From the NCBI GenBank assembly GCA_030998225.1, contig JAPYXD010000308.1, forward strand, positions 8,876,001 through 8,940,000: 64,000 nucleotides of DNA, given 5' to 3'. Of the stretch, positions 1 through 11,470 are shown one piece after another. The notes beneath the pieces were generated by a model. That model was not told the DNA's origin and did no database searches. It was given only the letters and a program-made list of their open reading frames with translations. Each line of letters begins with the position of its first letter. The first letter of the stretch is position 1. A program made the translations under genes and the position numbers. The DNA is from Diplolepis rosae. Taxonomy: Eukaryota > Arthropoda > Insecta > Hymenoptera > Diplolepididae.

Positions 1-856
1 TTCTCCCCACTTCGTGTTAAAGTGGCGTCAAGCAGACGCCAAATTTAAAATTACGAAATAAATCATTTAAGATATTACCTTTCTTTCTTAGATATTTTTA
101 AAAACATTCACCTAAAATGAATATCTTAACATATTATTTTAAATTTGATCAACTGTATCAACTAGAAAATTTAGCCTTTGTGTAAAGCATTTCTTTTTTT
201 TATTGGAAAGTCTATGCATATAAGCCACTAAAACGTAAAATGAGAACATTTTTACCTGCAATCGCCTTGTAATTAGGAATGTAGATTTTCAACCTTAATT
301 TCTTATTTCTCTTAAATAAAATATTTTTCACTTAATTGTTTAATTGATATAGTTGATTCACGTATTATCAAATTTTCTCAAATCTATTTTATTCGAAATA
401 AATATTTTATATTTGTATTTTATATAAGAGAAATCGTAGAGTGTAATTTCGTCTGCAAATTTAGATGCATTTTAATATTTTATTTTTTAAACTCCAATAT
501 CATATTTTATTATTCCTTAATATATAATATTCTCTACATAAGTTTGTGATTAAATTATTTGATTTGCATAGCTAAAAAATATTGAAATTGATATTTTGTT
601 TTTAAACTTTGAAAATTTATTGACTTTGAATTTCAATAGAAAATATAATTTAAAATAAAATGTTTAGATTTTCATTATAGGTGAATGTTTTTAAAAATAT
701 CAAAGAAAGAAAGGTAATATCTTAAATGATATATTTGGTGATTTTAAATTTGTCGTCTGCTTCGCGCCACTTTGACACGAAGTCGGTAGAAACATAATTT
801 TCGATCTTGGATCAACTGCCGAAAGCGTGAAATCGAATCGAGGAAGTGGGGACACA
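1..856. mobile_element. Foldback DNA element, hAT-like family, left end cut by window
   Basis: Positions 1-115 and about 660-785 are inverted copies of each other (landmarks TAAGATATTACCTTTCTTTC on the left and its complement near 712). The right arm continues to about 856 with sequence that also occurs in the intact relative at 14053-15622. No transposase is visible between the arms, so this is a non-autonomous element. The outermost terminal repeat seen in the relative (CAGTGATCCC) is not found here, so this copy is truncated or diverged at its right end. The superfamily is inferred from the relative. Confidence 0.75.
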
Positions 857-2207
857 TCACTGATCTCTATAATACACTGGATGCACAATGCCAATGGAAA
901 GTCCGCAAAGTCGTGTGCCCAATTGAAGGCTGAGCCGCCATATTTACTTAGGTTGATTACAAAGAATGTTGCGGTAAATTCAAATTTAGTAAAAAGGAAA
1001 AAGTGTAAATATTAAAGAAACAATATGAAATCTTATACTTTTTTACCGGTATTAGTATTGATAGTTTACATAATATTAAACTAATGAAATGAAGTTTATT
1101 AAATAATACTAAAATAAACTCGGTAATATTTATTATTATGGTATATAATTTTGTATATATTTAAATGGGCATATGTATTTATTTATTAACTGTAATTGAA
1201 AATAAATTTATTATAAATTTATCAAATATAGATTACAGAATTCAACAAGTAAACGTACCTTGGAGTAGTGTAAAAATTATCTCACGTTCTGAACGTGAAC
1301 TATTAATAATAGTCACATATAATAACTATTTTTAGTATAAATTAATTCGCGTTTCATAATTCAACCCTTATGTACCTGTACATAAACTGTTTTAAAAACT
1401 GAAAAAAGCTCCATCCCCTTCTGTTTTAAAAAATGTTGAATTACTCGATCTTGTTGGCGTATTTCATCATACATTTAAATTTTTCAGGAGTAATAATTTG
1501 CTCCAACTGAAAGAAGTAATACAAATAATTTAAAATATATACAAAAATTATAAACAATTATATTTTGGTCGTTTACGAACATTTTAATTTATCAGAAAAT
1601 AATAAAATTGGAACAGAAACAAACTCTAAAATATAATTAATACTGAATGCAGATATTACATGATAATTAAGTATGTACATGCTGTGACTAGTATGTTACT
1701 AAATAATATAATCCAATTCTATAAAGGCTTAAGTAATAATATAGAAGATTATCACTAAATAGTACAAAACATCAGGTACGAAAGTACTTCACAAGCAGCA
1801 AATAACTTAATTAAAAATCACCAGAATATCAAAAACAAGAAGTTTGAAATGTCAAACTAAAGTAGTGACTAATTCAACACCTTAATTTTTAAACTACATG
1901 CAAAAGTAATAAATAAACAATTCTTAAAAGAAAACAATGATTTTATTTATTATTTTGTTTATTATTGTAATTATTATTGATTATTTTCTTTTAAGAATTT
2001 TTTTTTTATTATTTATTTATTATTTTGTTTATTACTGTAATTATTATTGATTTCACATGCGACTGTTGGCACAGTACGTCCACTACCATGTATTTTAGGA
2101 GGGTACTTAAAAAAGTGAAAATGAGCATCAGCGCCGCCAAGTTATGATAGCAAGAACTAATATCAATATAAACAAAACCCCCGCAACCCAATGCCAGTAA
2201 GAAGGTC
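857..2207. other. Upstream region without recognisable gene
   Basis: This is AT-rich sequence with no convincing coding frame. A direct duplication of about 40 bases (TTTATTTATTATTTTGTTTA and following bases) occurs near 1939-1982 and again near 2013-2053. I see nothing else that I can name. Confidence 0.4.
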
Positions 2208-2366
2208 GGCATTGAATGGTATTGAAATGTCAAAATCTTGAAAGAAACGGAATCGAGAATTAAACTTTTGAATGCCTTTTATTGCCTAGGAATTAAAATG
2301 CATTCGAAAGTTTCATTCTCGATTCCTCTTCTTTCCAGATTTTGACATTTCACTGCTATTCAATAG
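2208..2366. repeat. Short foldback repeat (MITE-like)
   Basis: The left arm (ATTGAATGGTATTGAAATGT, then CAAAATCTTGAAAG) is complementary to the right arm (CTTTCCAGATTTTGACATTT, ending CTATTCAATAG). Both arms also share an ATCGAGAATTAAAC / TTTCATTCTCGAT block. The length of about 160 bases and the lack of coding potential fit a miniature inverted-repeat element. Related ATTGAATAGCATTGAAATG pieces lie near 3690 and 11780-12130. Confidence 0.6.
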
Positions 2367-2485
2367 AATATCAAATTATGGTTGCTATGGTTACAACAGG
2401 TTAAGAAGAACATCAGTAGCGACAATAGCGCCACCACTTGTTGATAGCAAACACTATAATTCGTTCCCCTTTTCTCCTATATAAG

Positions 2486-2812
2486 TGGACCCCACGGTCG
2501 TATAGACAGGTCTGGCATCTCCGGTGGTGGGGGATGTTCCCTTATCGTGACAAGTAGTAGTTTCGAAAGTGACCGCTTGGGCAGTGCTGCAATCGAGTAG
2601 TTGAAGGAATACCCGTGGTTTACAGACAGCTTTCACAGCTGACTACATTCTGGGTATATCTATATACATACATGCTACGCTGCGATCATTCGGGCCACTA
2701 CTCGATACTAGCGCCATCCGTGGCAAAAATATGAAACATTCCTACTACGATAAGGGAACATCCCCCACCACGGGAGATGCCAGACCTGTCTATACGACCG
2801 TGGTGGACCCAC
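2486..2812. repeat. Foldback repeat with about 70-bp arms
   Basis: The left arm 2486-2556 (CACGGTCGTATAGACAGGTC, CTGGCATCTCC, GGGGGATGTTCCCTTATCG) is found inverted at 2743-2812. About 190 bases separate the arms. It lies some 400 bases upstream of the WARS start codon, so it may sit in or near the promoter region. No target duplication could be confirmed. Confidence 0.7.
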
Positions 2813-2837
2813 TGTGACTGTGATAACAACGCGTTAA

Positions 2838-3106
2838 TGAAGTCAAGGTGAAATCCGATGACAGCAAAAAACGCAAAGCAGAAAACGAACAGTCAATTAT
2901 AGAACAACTCTAAGAAGAATGAAATCTAAAGATCTTCTGTAATTGGCTGTCCGTTTTCTGCTTGGCGTTTTCTGCTGCCATTGGATTTCACCTTCAGAAC
3001 GTACGCGCATCGACAATATGTACGAATCTTAGGACACATTCTGGGACCAGCCTTAAGCGTGTTCTGTAATTGGCTGTTCGTTTTCTGCTTTGCATTTAGC
3101 GCCCTC
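2838..3106. repeat. Three-copy motif in both orientations upstream of WARS
   Basis: A block read as CTGTAATTGGCTGTTCGTTT then TCTGCTTTG occurs directly near 2937-2970 and 3063-3100, and inverted near 2868-2903. The inverted and first direct copies are joined by a second complementary pair (GTGAAATCC / GGATTTCAC). The cluster could fold into a cruciform. It immediately precedes the first coding exon of WARS, but I see no promoter element in it. Confidence 0.55.
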
Positions 3107-3186
3107 ATGGGACGGCACCTATACATGAATAATGACATAACCTAAAATATGTTCGAGTAGTTTATTAATTCATAGAAGAGTAAAAC

Positions 3187-3310
3187 ATGACTGCAGAAGA
3201 AATCAAGATAGAAAATCTGATTCTTAACGGCGATGAGGATGACGATGTCGTGACTCCATGGATTGTTGAGAGTTCAGATGAAACCGGAATCGACTATGAT
3301 AAACTAATAA
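3187..3310 (+). CDS. WARS: Tryptophan--tRNA ligase, coding exon 1
   Basis: This exon encodes the N-terminal 41 residues of cytoplasmic tryptophanyl-tRNA synthetase, which charges tRNA-Trp in the cytosol. The recognisable part is the acidic stretch followed by DPW-like TPWIVESSDETGIDYDKLI, which matches the conserved region just before the Rossmann domain in eukaryotic enzymes. An in-frame TAA lies two codons before the ATG (3181-3183), which fixes the start. A consensus donor GTGAGT follows at 3311. The exon ends in phase 1, and the split codon is completed by AG at 31363 to give lysine. There is no room for the WHEP domain seen in vertebrate enzymes. The exon is short and highly diagnostic only when joined to the later exons. 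Confidence 0.88.
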
Positions 3311-4411
3311 GTGAGTCACGAGCATATCTATGTATTAATATATTTATATTTATTCTTCAGTGAAGAAAAAGCATCTCAGTTTTTCATACGATTTTTCTAA
3401 AAAAATGAATGTTTGTTGGTGAAATTTCAAGATATGATCAAGGATATACTAACAGGAGTGTTTAGACTCCAATCGGTGTCAAATAATTGGAAAAATAATT
3501 TTTTTTTTGCTGACATTAAATTGATTAATTATTCGAAAGCAATCAGAGCCTCAGACGTTTATAGGTATATCCTTTATGATGTCCCGAAACTTTAGCAAAA
3601 AATATTCACTAGTGTCGAAGAATCTTGGGAAAACCTTAAACCAAAATATTTTTCTTTATTACGTGACTCCCCGGTAAGAAGAGGTGGATTGAATAGCATT
3701 GAAATGTTTTAATTCGATTGAATTCCGTTTTTGGATTTACAATCGAAAGAGTCTGAAACGTATTAAAAAGAAATCGATTGTTGAAACAGAATTAAATCGT
3801 ATTACTTTCAATGCCCTGCTAAAAAAAAACGCTTTAGAATTGATCATTAATTGAAGTATCCAAAAAAATATCAAAGTAAATAAAAATTCATTGATATCCA
3901 TGGGGAGGTACCCAGTAAGAAGGCTTGAATTGAATAGAATTTAAAATTTCACAGTTTAACGTGAAAGTAGTGATTTTTTTATTTTACTTAATACCTGATT
4001 TTTCCCTGAAGTCTAATTCACATAGCAGGAATAGGTTTTTTGTAAATCTTAATTCTGTTCTATTCACAAAACGTACTATCATTTATGTTAAATTCCATAA
4101 AGTAGAATATATTTTTATTTTGTTTAATCCGTTCTCGTTCCAACAAAGAATCGTTCTTTAATAAAAAAAAAATTTTTTTTTTTCAAATTGTGGTCGGTTC
4201 GTGTGAAAATTTTTTGTATGTTTTCCGGTTTATTGGTTATCCGGTTTTTTATTCACAGTGAACTCTAAACATTTTTTCAATTCGTGATGCTGCATACTGG
4301 ACTACTTCATTTTGAATTGCAAGCTATGAGATAAGTTTTTCAATTTTATGATAATTCTTATTTTAATTATCTACGTTTTACAAAAATTTTTGAATTAATC
4401 TTTGATTTCTT

Positions 4412-4452
4412 GGCACTGAAGAGGGCCCCCATATGTGGCCGAAACGTTTGCC
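4412..4452 (+). ncRNA. Hammerhead-like ribozyme core, relic
   Basis: The segment has CTGAAGA, a GGCC...GGCC stem with a short loop, then GAAAC. That order matches the hammerhead core CUGANGA - helix II - GAAA. Such cores followed by GAAACGTTTG are characteristic of Penelope-like elements. A CTTTCTTTTTAAG tail follows, as in element remnants. Helices I and III are not clearly closed, so activity is doubtful. No Penelope coding sequence is adjacent; one lies at 21335-23260. Confidence 0.5.
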
Positions 4453-6137
4453 TTGCTTTCTTTTTAAGTATTTTTATATCAAATAGTGACAATTTCAATC
4501 GAAGAAAATAAAAATAATCTGACCCTATGCCAAAATAATGAGAAATGAAAAAAATTCTATGAATTTTGGGTCAATATAATAGCAGACATGTTATCAAACA
4601 TGTCACTTCAAAATTATCTATATTATATTGTTTTGTATTCCGTTAAGAGGAATACGTTATAGGTTTATTTAATTCATTCCAGTTCTTGAAATCAATTAGT
4701 GTATGAAACTGCTTTTGATTCTTTTTTCTGGAATATAAATTTGAAACATTTAATTTGAACGAATTCTACTTTATATTGAGAAGAGATTGTGTACTTTTAA
4801 CTCCAATATTTGATATTTGTTTCGTAGGTATTTTATTCTTATGAATTCTAGGTACAAATGAAATGAACCTCATACATTTTAGAAAGTTGTAAATAAATAT
4901 ATAAACAATTGAATATCTTTTAAACGTCAACTTGATAAGAAAGTGTTGGTTAAATAACAGGGAAAATATAACTTATTACAGAGGTTTAATAAAGAAACGT
5001 GTTCACAGTATTTTTATCTTTCACCCCTTCACCCTTAATTTCCAGTCATAAAAAATTTGAAAATATTGGTTTAAAATGACAAAATATTACACAATAGTAG
5101 CCAATGGGTTTTCAACATTTACGCGAGTGAAGCGCAGACAAGCAGGCCAACTTTAGAATTACTGTAACAATAAACGGTCATGACCAGCCCAGTGCTACTC
5201 TTCTGGAGGCCTGTAGAATAAAAGTTGGCTGAGAGTTGGATCACGACCACCAGGCGAAATGGTGGCGCTGATTACCTTTAGGGCCGACTTGCTTTCAAAT
5301 ACATGGCAAAAATGTAAATATTTATGTTTTTTTTTTAAATTTAAACTGCCTTTTCGTGTTTTTTTTTGACAGAAAAATAAAGTTAAATGTTTTTGGCATA
5401 TAATAATACAAAATATATGAGAAAAAAAGTGAAATATATTGATTTTCTGAACAATCAAGTAGGAGTGAAAGCAATAAGAAAAATTTGTCCCAGTTACTGA
5501 ATTGAATAAAATAAATATAAAACGCGAAGTAATCACAATAAAATTGTCATTAATCGCAAAATTAATATAATTAGTATATTAATGAATTTTAGTGCAATGA
5601 TTATAAGTTATAATCAAATATAAATACATTTATTTGTGCAAGTAAACATTAATATTTAGTTTTTCATATATTTCAATTATGTCACAGTAATTTGGAGAAG
5701 TAAATAAATGTGTGGAAATTGTTAGTTTTTAAAATCAAAATTCTAAATTGGTTATTGCATTTTTTTAAACTGTAGTTGTAAATTAACTAACTCAACTGTT
5801 TATTAAAATTTATTTATCATGATGAACTATTTTTACGAACACAAATTATATTTTGCAATTATAAAAATAACAATAACCAAGAGACATTAGGCATGTATAT
5901 AGGATTTATAATAAGTAAGGCAATTTTAAAATTTCAAGATTGTAATTCTTGTAAATATATTCAAATCTTCGTAGTATTTTATGATAAACAATATATAGAA
6001 TAAATACAAGAAGCATATCAACACTCATATAATAAAAAAAATAATTATCACATTGTGAATAAAACATAACAGAAAATTTCATCAATAACAATAATAAGTT
6101 TATCACAATTCTTTTAAATCGAGTCGTTCGTCTATAA

Positions 6138-6373
6138 ACATTTTTTACCCTATTGAAAAATCCTGTGTAGGATACCACATAGGATCTCATATAGGACCTT
6201 ACATAGGATCCTGCATAGGATCCTATATAAGATCTTATGTACGATCATATGTGAGTTCCTATGCCAAATTCCTACATAGGATCTTGCATAAGATCTTACA
6301 CAGGATCCTATGTAGGATCCTATGTAAGATCCTATATGAGACCCTATGTGGTATCCTACATAGGATTTTTCAA
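6138..6373. repeat. Decamer tandem repeat arranged as a palindrome
   Basis: A roughly 10-bp unit, variants of CATAGGATCC, is repeated about twenty times. The block begins ATTGAAAAATCCTGTGTAGG and ends with its near complement (CCTACATAGGATTTTTCAAT), so the whole block is an imperfect palindrome. The unit itself contains GGATCC, a palindrome. It lies just 3' of the P-like transposase exon, inside the element. Confidence 0.8.
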
Positions 6374-6417
6374 TGGGGCATATTCTATTCCTTTTACTTC
6401 AAAGGTTTTTATAAATC

Positions 6418-7173
6418 CTAGATCGAATAAAGCTTTGATAGTTTTTTGAGCTTAGAACTTTCTTTTTTCTTGTCAGCTATTTGAATTTTAGCATACTGTC
6501 GCATTCTGAGTTGCAAATAATAATGCAGAATATATGCTAAAACATCCTGAGCATGATTAACGCAAGGAAATTTAAATTGTCTCTCCGTAATTTCGTTTAC
6601 TACCAAATTGTAAACGTTACCTCGCTTACAATGTTTTGCAAATATTTCCTCCACTTCTTCTAGAAATTTAAATAAACGCACATTTGGATGCTGAAGGTCC
6701 TGATCTTTATCAAAAGTTACAATTCGAGCAACAGGATGATTTGCAATAAAACCACTGCCTTCCGATTCAAAGAATGCCGTTCGACAAACTTCACACTTAG
6801 TGAATTTTGTGAAGTCTTTGCAAATAGCGCCTGTAACAAAATACATGAGACATTGTTTAACATATGGAAGGTCGTAGTCGTGGTCTATGGCGTTGGTGAA
6901 ATCTGTGAAATCACTGTCATTTTGTTCGATCACAAGATTCAGTTTTGTTTTAATTTCTTCGATGAACGATTGCTTCTTGTCCGACTTGTAGATTTCTTTT
7001 ATCGCGGACATGGGCATTAAGGGTTTTATAGGAGCATCTGGTAAGGAGCAGTTTCCTGTTCGGGGAAGTTTTAGAACACTGTAAAAAGACAGTATTTTAT
7101 AAACTTGCAGGAACGTTGGAGTGGCGGGATGATCATTAGTTCCTCCTGATAATCGGACCGTTCCAAAAAATCT
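6418..7173 (-). CDS. P-element-like transposase, C-terminal exon
   Basis: This minus-strand frame of about 252 codons carries P/THAP transposase hallmarks. GGTNDHPATPTFLQVYKILS lies near its start, followed by SFYSVLKLP and GNCS. The conserved CLMYFVTGAICK and CEVCRTAFF segment comes after that, resembling the C-terminal domain of THAP9 and Drosophila P transposase. The 5' edge at 7173 is a good acceptor (TTTTGTTCAG). The frame is open to a stop at 6418 with no internal disruption. An internal ATG at 7017 is unlikely to be the natural start. Upstream exons of the catalytic domain are not recognisable, so an active enzyme is improbable from this copy. Confidence 0.75.
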   Translation of the reverse strand, partial: RFFGTVRLSGGTNDHPATPTFLQVYKILSFYSVLKLPRTGNCSLPDAPIKPLMPMSAIKEIYKSDKKQSFIEEIKTKLNLVIEQNDSDFTDFTNAIDHDYDLPYVKQCLMYFVTGAICKDFTKFTKCEVCRTAFFESEGSGFIANHPVARIVTFDKDQDLQHPNVRLFKFLEEVEEIFAKHCKRGNVYNLVVNEITERQFKFPCVNHAQDVLAYILHYYLQLRMRQYAKIQIADKKKESSKLKKLSKLYSI

Positions 7174-7224
7174 CTGAACAAAATAAGCACACCAAAAGAA
7201 AAGCCATTAGAGAATTGTTTAAAG

Positions 7225-7410
7225 CATACAAATATATATTTCAACCAGTTCGCGCGCTGCAAAAAGCATTATTCAGAAATTTATAAAAAGTTAGTATATT
7301 GAACTTCAGAAAGAAACCGAAAACCTCGTAAACTTTCAACAGATGATACTTTATTTGATAAAAAAATAAGAAAAACATTTTTGAGTACAGTATTATATTC
7401 CTTAATTAGT
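7225..7410. repeat. Left arm of a 180-bp inverted repeat
   Basis: This segment (key run GAAACCGAAAACCTCGTAAA, CAAGTTCGCGCGCTG-type end) recurs inverted at 9934-10120. The spacer of about 2.5 kb contains the 7437 repeat, a foldback element and an LTR-like segment. The arms could be a duplicated piece of P-element interior or the ends of a composite insertion. Confidence 0.75.
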
Positions 7411-7436
7411 GGACGAAACAGCTTGTTTTTATTGAA

Positions 7437-7615
7437 GCTACACTACCGTCGGAAATTGTGCGCACGGTGCTTGTAGTCGCTATTAAAAATCAGTGCTGAC
7501 TTTGAACCACGATATCTCGGTGAAAAAGAGAGATAGTGCATTTTTAAAAATACAGTTGAAAAGCTTATGAAATTCCACGTCTAGTGATGCTCAATAAATA
7601 TTTTTTTGATTTTCT
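7437..7615 (+). repeat. Dispersed repeat, copy 1
   Basis: The sequence beginning CACTACCGTCGGAAATTGTG and running through ACCACGATATCTCGGTGAAA is repeated in the same orientation at 46498-46665 with few differences. There is no coding potential. The family is unknown. Confidence 0.75.
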
Positions 7616-7736
7616 GAAAATAATACAGCACGTGAGGAGTTAAAAAAAAAAATTCAAGATTTTCTCAAATTCTCTACCTTAACTTCAACTTTTAGCATGA
7701 CCTAGGAAAATTTTTTTCAACATCTGAAAATTTTAA

Positions 7737-8432
7737 GACATAAAGTCTAAAATCTTATCTTTAATTTAGGCCAAGAAAACTTAAAAAATATTCATGGGTG
7801 CCCGAGATACGATTAAAAATGTTCAATCGTATCTGAGTTGAATTTTAATCGACGATCAGGATTCTTGGCCGGTTTGTTGCTCGCCTCCTTCGTTGAGGCA
7901 GGACCGAATAGGCCACGCACAAAGGTGGCGCTTAAGTGGAGCTCTCTTATATGTTCTTTGATCCAAGAACGTGTTTCCTTTATTTCCTTTCCTTTCATTC
8001 TTAGTTAATATTTACAATGACCATTAAAATTTTTATTAATGTTCTAGTTTATAAAAATTTTAAGAAATAAAAAATGTTTACATATCATTGTTCTATTCGT
8101 TAATATGGGGATAATATTGGATTTAAATAATTTTTAAGTCACAAATAACAATAAATACTTTTTGAAATTTAGAATAATTAGAAATAAAAATTACTAATGA
8201 TCAGAATCAAAAATACATATAATAGGGCTCCACTTAAGCGCCACCTTTGTGCGTGGCCATTTCAGTCCTGCTTCAACGAAGGAGGCGAGCAACAAACCGT
8301 CCGAGAATCGTGATCGTCGATTAAAATTCAACTCAGATACAATTGAACATTTTTAATCGTATCTCGGGCACCCATGAATATTTTTTAAGTTTTCTTGGCC
8401 TAAATTAAAGATAAGATTTTAGACTTTATGTT
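7737..8432. mobile_element. Non-autonomous foldback element with about 210-bp arms
   Basis: The left arm starts ACATAAAGTCTAAAATCTTA and runs through CGATTAAAAATGTTCAATCG and GGCCACGCACAAAGGTGGCG. The right arm 8225-8432 is its complement, ending AAGATTTTAGACTTTATGT. The central part is AT-rich and non-coding. No transposase or target duplication was found. Confidence 0.8.
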
Positions 8433-9480
8433 GTTACGTCCTAAGTTTTAAATTAATATAAATATTTCCTACCTAAAGTCTAGAGCCAATTACCCTAACT
8501 ATGTTCCTCTGTTTATTGTTAAAATTAACAATTAACCGGGTAGAGGACAAGCCAAATGAATCAAATTACAATTATTGTTAATAATAATTTATTATAAAAA
8601 TACAAATTTTATTTTAACCCAAGCGACTTTTTAGTTGTTGGTTGCAGGTTGTTTTCCTTTGGTTGGTCGAGTCTGATTGGTCCAACCTTAAAGAAAAGCA
8701 CACCGTGAGTCTAAAGGGCTCAAAAGAAAAGAGAACTTTAATAAAAACAAGTTATTTGACTTACCGGTTGTTTTTGATGAGGTGGCCTCTTGAAAGCGAT
8801 AATCCCTTAACTTCTGTGTATCCTCTGCTAATCGGGTACCTCCCCTAATTATCCTTGTTGACCAACAGTGGCAGGTCAATCCTTTGTTTAACAGGTATCC
8901 TTATTTTGATGTCTCGATTACAATGACACTAAATCCAGTTTTATTGAAATTCACTCCGTTGTTATTATATTGGTTTTCCCGAACACGTGGAAATTACGGC
9001 CACTTAGATTTATTGCGGTACGGCGACGAAAACCGGTTCTAACGATGCTGCTTGATTGTACGCTCCCTTAGACTCCCTTAGACTCGCTTAGATTCAGACT
9101 CCGACGCGCTTAGACTTGTGTTTAGGCCTTGCAGCCTGGTTTATATTGTCGTCTGTAGTTTCAACTCGTAGGTAGAAAGTATGGGAATTTGAGTTCCATG
9201 GTTTCAATAGCTTTTTCGAAGTCCATTAGAATCTTAGGTGTCAGTGTGGTGAGTTGAGACTATGGGCCAGTTTGCTGGTGTGCTGCGTTGGTGAGCTTAG
9301 GGACTCACACCGATTTTCCAAGTCCGTGTGGGTCATGCTTTCGTGGTATGGGTGTACTCACATCTTCTCAAGGGCTGTGTAAACCCGTACCATCAGGTTT
9401 TTAGTTAGATTTAGTCGCAAGGGTCAATGACATTATTTGTATAGATAGGTAAGTAATAGAGTAACTATAATACAATTGTT
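8433..9480. mobile_element. Possible solo LTR
   Basis: The segment starts TGTTACGTCC, a common LTR start, directly at the end of the foldback element. It is richer in GC than its surroundings, is about 1 kb long and is non-coding. It contains a short tandem block of CCCTTAGACT variants near 9064-9115. The other end is uncertain (perhaps GTTGTACA near 9484), and no target duplication could be confirmed. Confidence 0.35.
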
Positions 9481-9933
9481 GTACATAAATGGTGATTATG
9501 ATTTGTTTATAATTCTATTAATCTTTATATTTAAACATTGCTTTTGTTTATAAAATAACATAATAGTAATAGTTAAAAAGAACATATTTTATAATTAATT
9601 GCTGATTGTTGATTAACATCAAAATAAGAATATTAACAACAATGATAATTATTATAAACATTATTATTATAAAATTTGAAGTAACATTATTATAATATTT
9701 GTTGCAAATTTTAGTAACAACATGAAATAATAATAATGAAAGTGATTGATAATTATTGCAAATCAAGAAATTGGAGTAACATTGTTATTATTTAATATTT
9801 GTTGCATTTTGACAATTAATGTTAATAACAATATTAAATATTAATAATAATAGTGATTAATAATAATATTAAATATAAAGGTTAAAATAATATTGTTGTT
9901 ATATAACATTTGTTGCATTTCGTTAATTGTTAT
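9481..9933. repeat. AT-rich TAATAA-like low-complexity tract
   Basis: This is irregular repetition of AATAATAAT and TTATTATAA words, with the longer word AACATTTGTTGCATTT recurring in variant form near 9690, 9805 and 9905. It has no coding signal. Confidence 0.6.
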
Positions 9934-10120
9934 TAAGGAATATAATACTGTACTCAAAAATGTTTTTCTTATTTTTTTATCAAATAAAGTATCATCTGTT
10001 GAAAGTTTACGAGGTTTTCGGTTTCTTTCTGAAGTTCAATATACTAACTTTTTATAAATTTCTGAATAATGCTTTTTGCAGCGCGCGAACTGGTTGAAAT
10101 ATATATTTGTATATTTTTCA
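9934..10120. repeat. Right arm of the 180-bp inverted repeat
   Basis: Complement of 7225-7410, with CTGTTGAAAGTTTACGAGGT as the landmark. It ends in GCAGCGCGCGAACTGGTTGA. Confidence 0.75.
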
Positions 10121-10439
10121 GTTGGAGTAAAAAGAATTATTAATACCATTCATACGTATTACACATTCTCAAATTCAAATTGCTAATCTAAAATAGAATG
10201 ACAAAAGAATATGATGAATGACTGGTATTAATACAATTCATTTGTATTATTTTCAGCAATTTACAAATTATGAATAGAAAATATATATTATATTTTGGAC
10301 CTGAAGTTATTATTATTTATTTCAACTATTGTAAATTTGACGGTACATAACTCTCGGCCTTTTGATATAACTTGAAAAAGTACTCGATTTTTTTCTTAAC
10401 TATAAAAATAATCACTAATTTCATTCCTCAAGTTCATAT

Positions 10440-11117
10440 TTAAGGTAGTTATCACCCACGAAAATTAGACCTCAGGCAAAAATAGGTAATTTTGCTTTCT
10501 AGAATACCAATGTTATTATTGAAGGGCTATTTTGAAAGAGAAAAGATTATTTTACATGAAAAAAATTTGAAACACAGAAAAATAATATTATTAATCAATT
10601 TTATTTCTTACCCAATTTTTTTTCTTATCGCTTTTCGCCAAATTTTAAAAAATTATGCGATTTTAATAAATTACAAATCACTTCTTCGAGAAAAAGATTC
10701 CCTACAACTTAACCATTTCCAATTTTCGAAAATGAATAAATTATTATCAAATTCAGCAATTTGTTTATAAAAATTTCGTTTTGGAAATTTTTTTTAAATG
10801 TTTTCAGCCATTAAAGAATTTATATTTAAAAATCAGAAACGGTAAAGTTGTGGGAAATCTTTTCTCTGAAAAAATGATTCATGATTTATTAGAATCGCAT
10901 AATTGTTTAAAATTTGGCGAAAAGCGATAAGAAAAAGAATTGAGTAAAAAATAAAATTGATTAATAAAATTATTTTTCTGTGTTTCAAATTTTTTTCATG
11001 TAAAATAATCTTTTCTCTTTCAAAATAGCCCTTCAATAATAACATTGGTATTCTAGAAAGCAAAATTATCTATTTTTGCCTGAGGTCTAATTTTCGTGGG
11101 TGATAACTACCTTAAAC
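10440..11117. mobile_element. Near-perfect palindromic element, about 680 bp
   Basis: The left arm begins TAAGGTAGTTATCACCCACG and runs AAAATTAGACCTCAGGCAAA. The right arm 10840-11117 is its complement, and the two arms encode almost identical spurious frames. The central spacer is only about 60 bases, so a long hairpin is possible. A single arm of the same element is found at 32357-32475 in WARS intron 2, which shows the family is mobile. Confidence 0.8.
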
Positions 11118-11315
11118 TTGGAAATTTCGATTGTTCTTATTTTAAATTTAAATTTAAATTAAATGATTTCAGCCAAATGTGAATCATATTTGTAAAAATA
11201 TAGTTTCACGTTAATTTCTGTTAGCGAATCCGGCGGGATTGTGAACAATAAACAAAACAATATACAACAGAGAAAATAAATGCGAAAAATACATACCGTT
11301 CCCAAAACAATTCCG

Positions 11316-11470
11316 TCAGGACCAATAATTGTCACAAACTGCTTGACCTTCTTTGACTTCGATATCGTCTCTTAAATTTGCGCGTTGCCATTTTTTAATT
11401 AAATTTTTATCTTTTGGCACATAAAAAAATCGACGAGTTTGCTCCTCCGTTAATTTTTGTAGCCGGAATC
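11316..11470 (-). pseudogene. THAP-domain-like exon of the P-like element
   Basis: The minus-strand frame includes RRFFYVPKD, KKWQRANLRDD and EGQAVCDNYW. This resembles the second half of a THAP zinc finger (F..P....KW... then C..HF). The first Cys pair is missing behind a stop, the final HF is replaced, and the frame ends at TGA (11316-11318). It sits at the 5' side of the P-like element, where a DNA-binding domain is expected. It is probably a decayed or mis-spliced exon. Confidence 0.5.

Noticed and set aside
6138..6373. CRISPR-like array
   Set aside because: The units are contiguous 10-mers without unique spacers, and the genome is eukaryotic.
6261..6449. Repetitive SYIGSY protein
   Set aside because: The frame is a translation of the decamer DNA repeat and also exists on the other strand, so it is not a gene.
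8433..9480. Definite solo LTR with target duplication
   Set aside because: The start TGTTACG is suggestive, but no matching right end or duplicated flank was found, so it is kept only as a low-confidence feature.
10492..11063. Paired small membrane-protein genes (MLSRIPMLLLKG...)
   Set aside because: They are shadows of a palindromic element. The composition is AT-driven.
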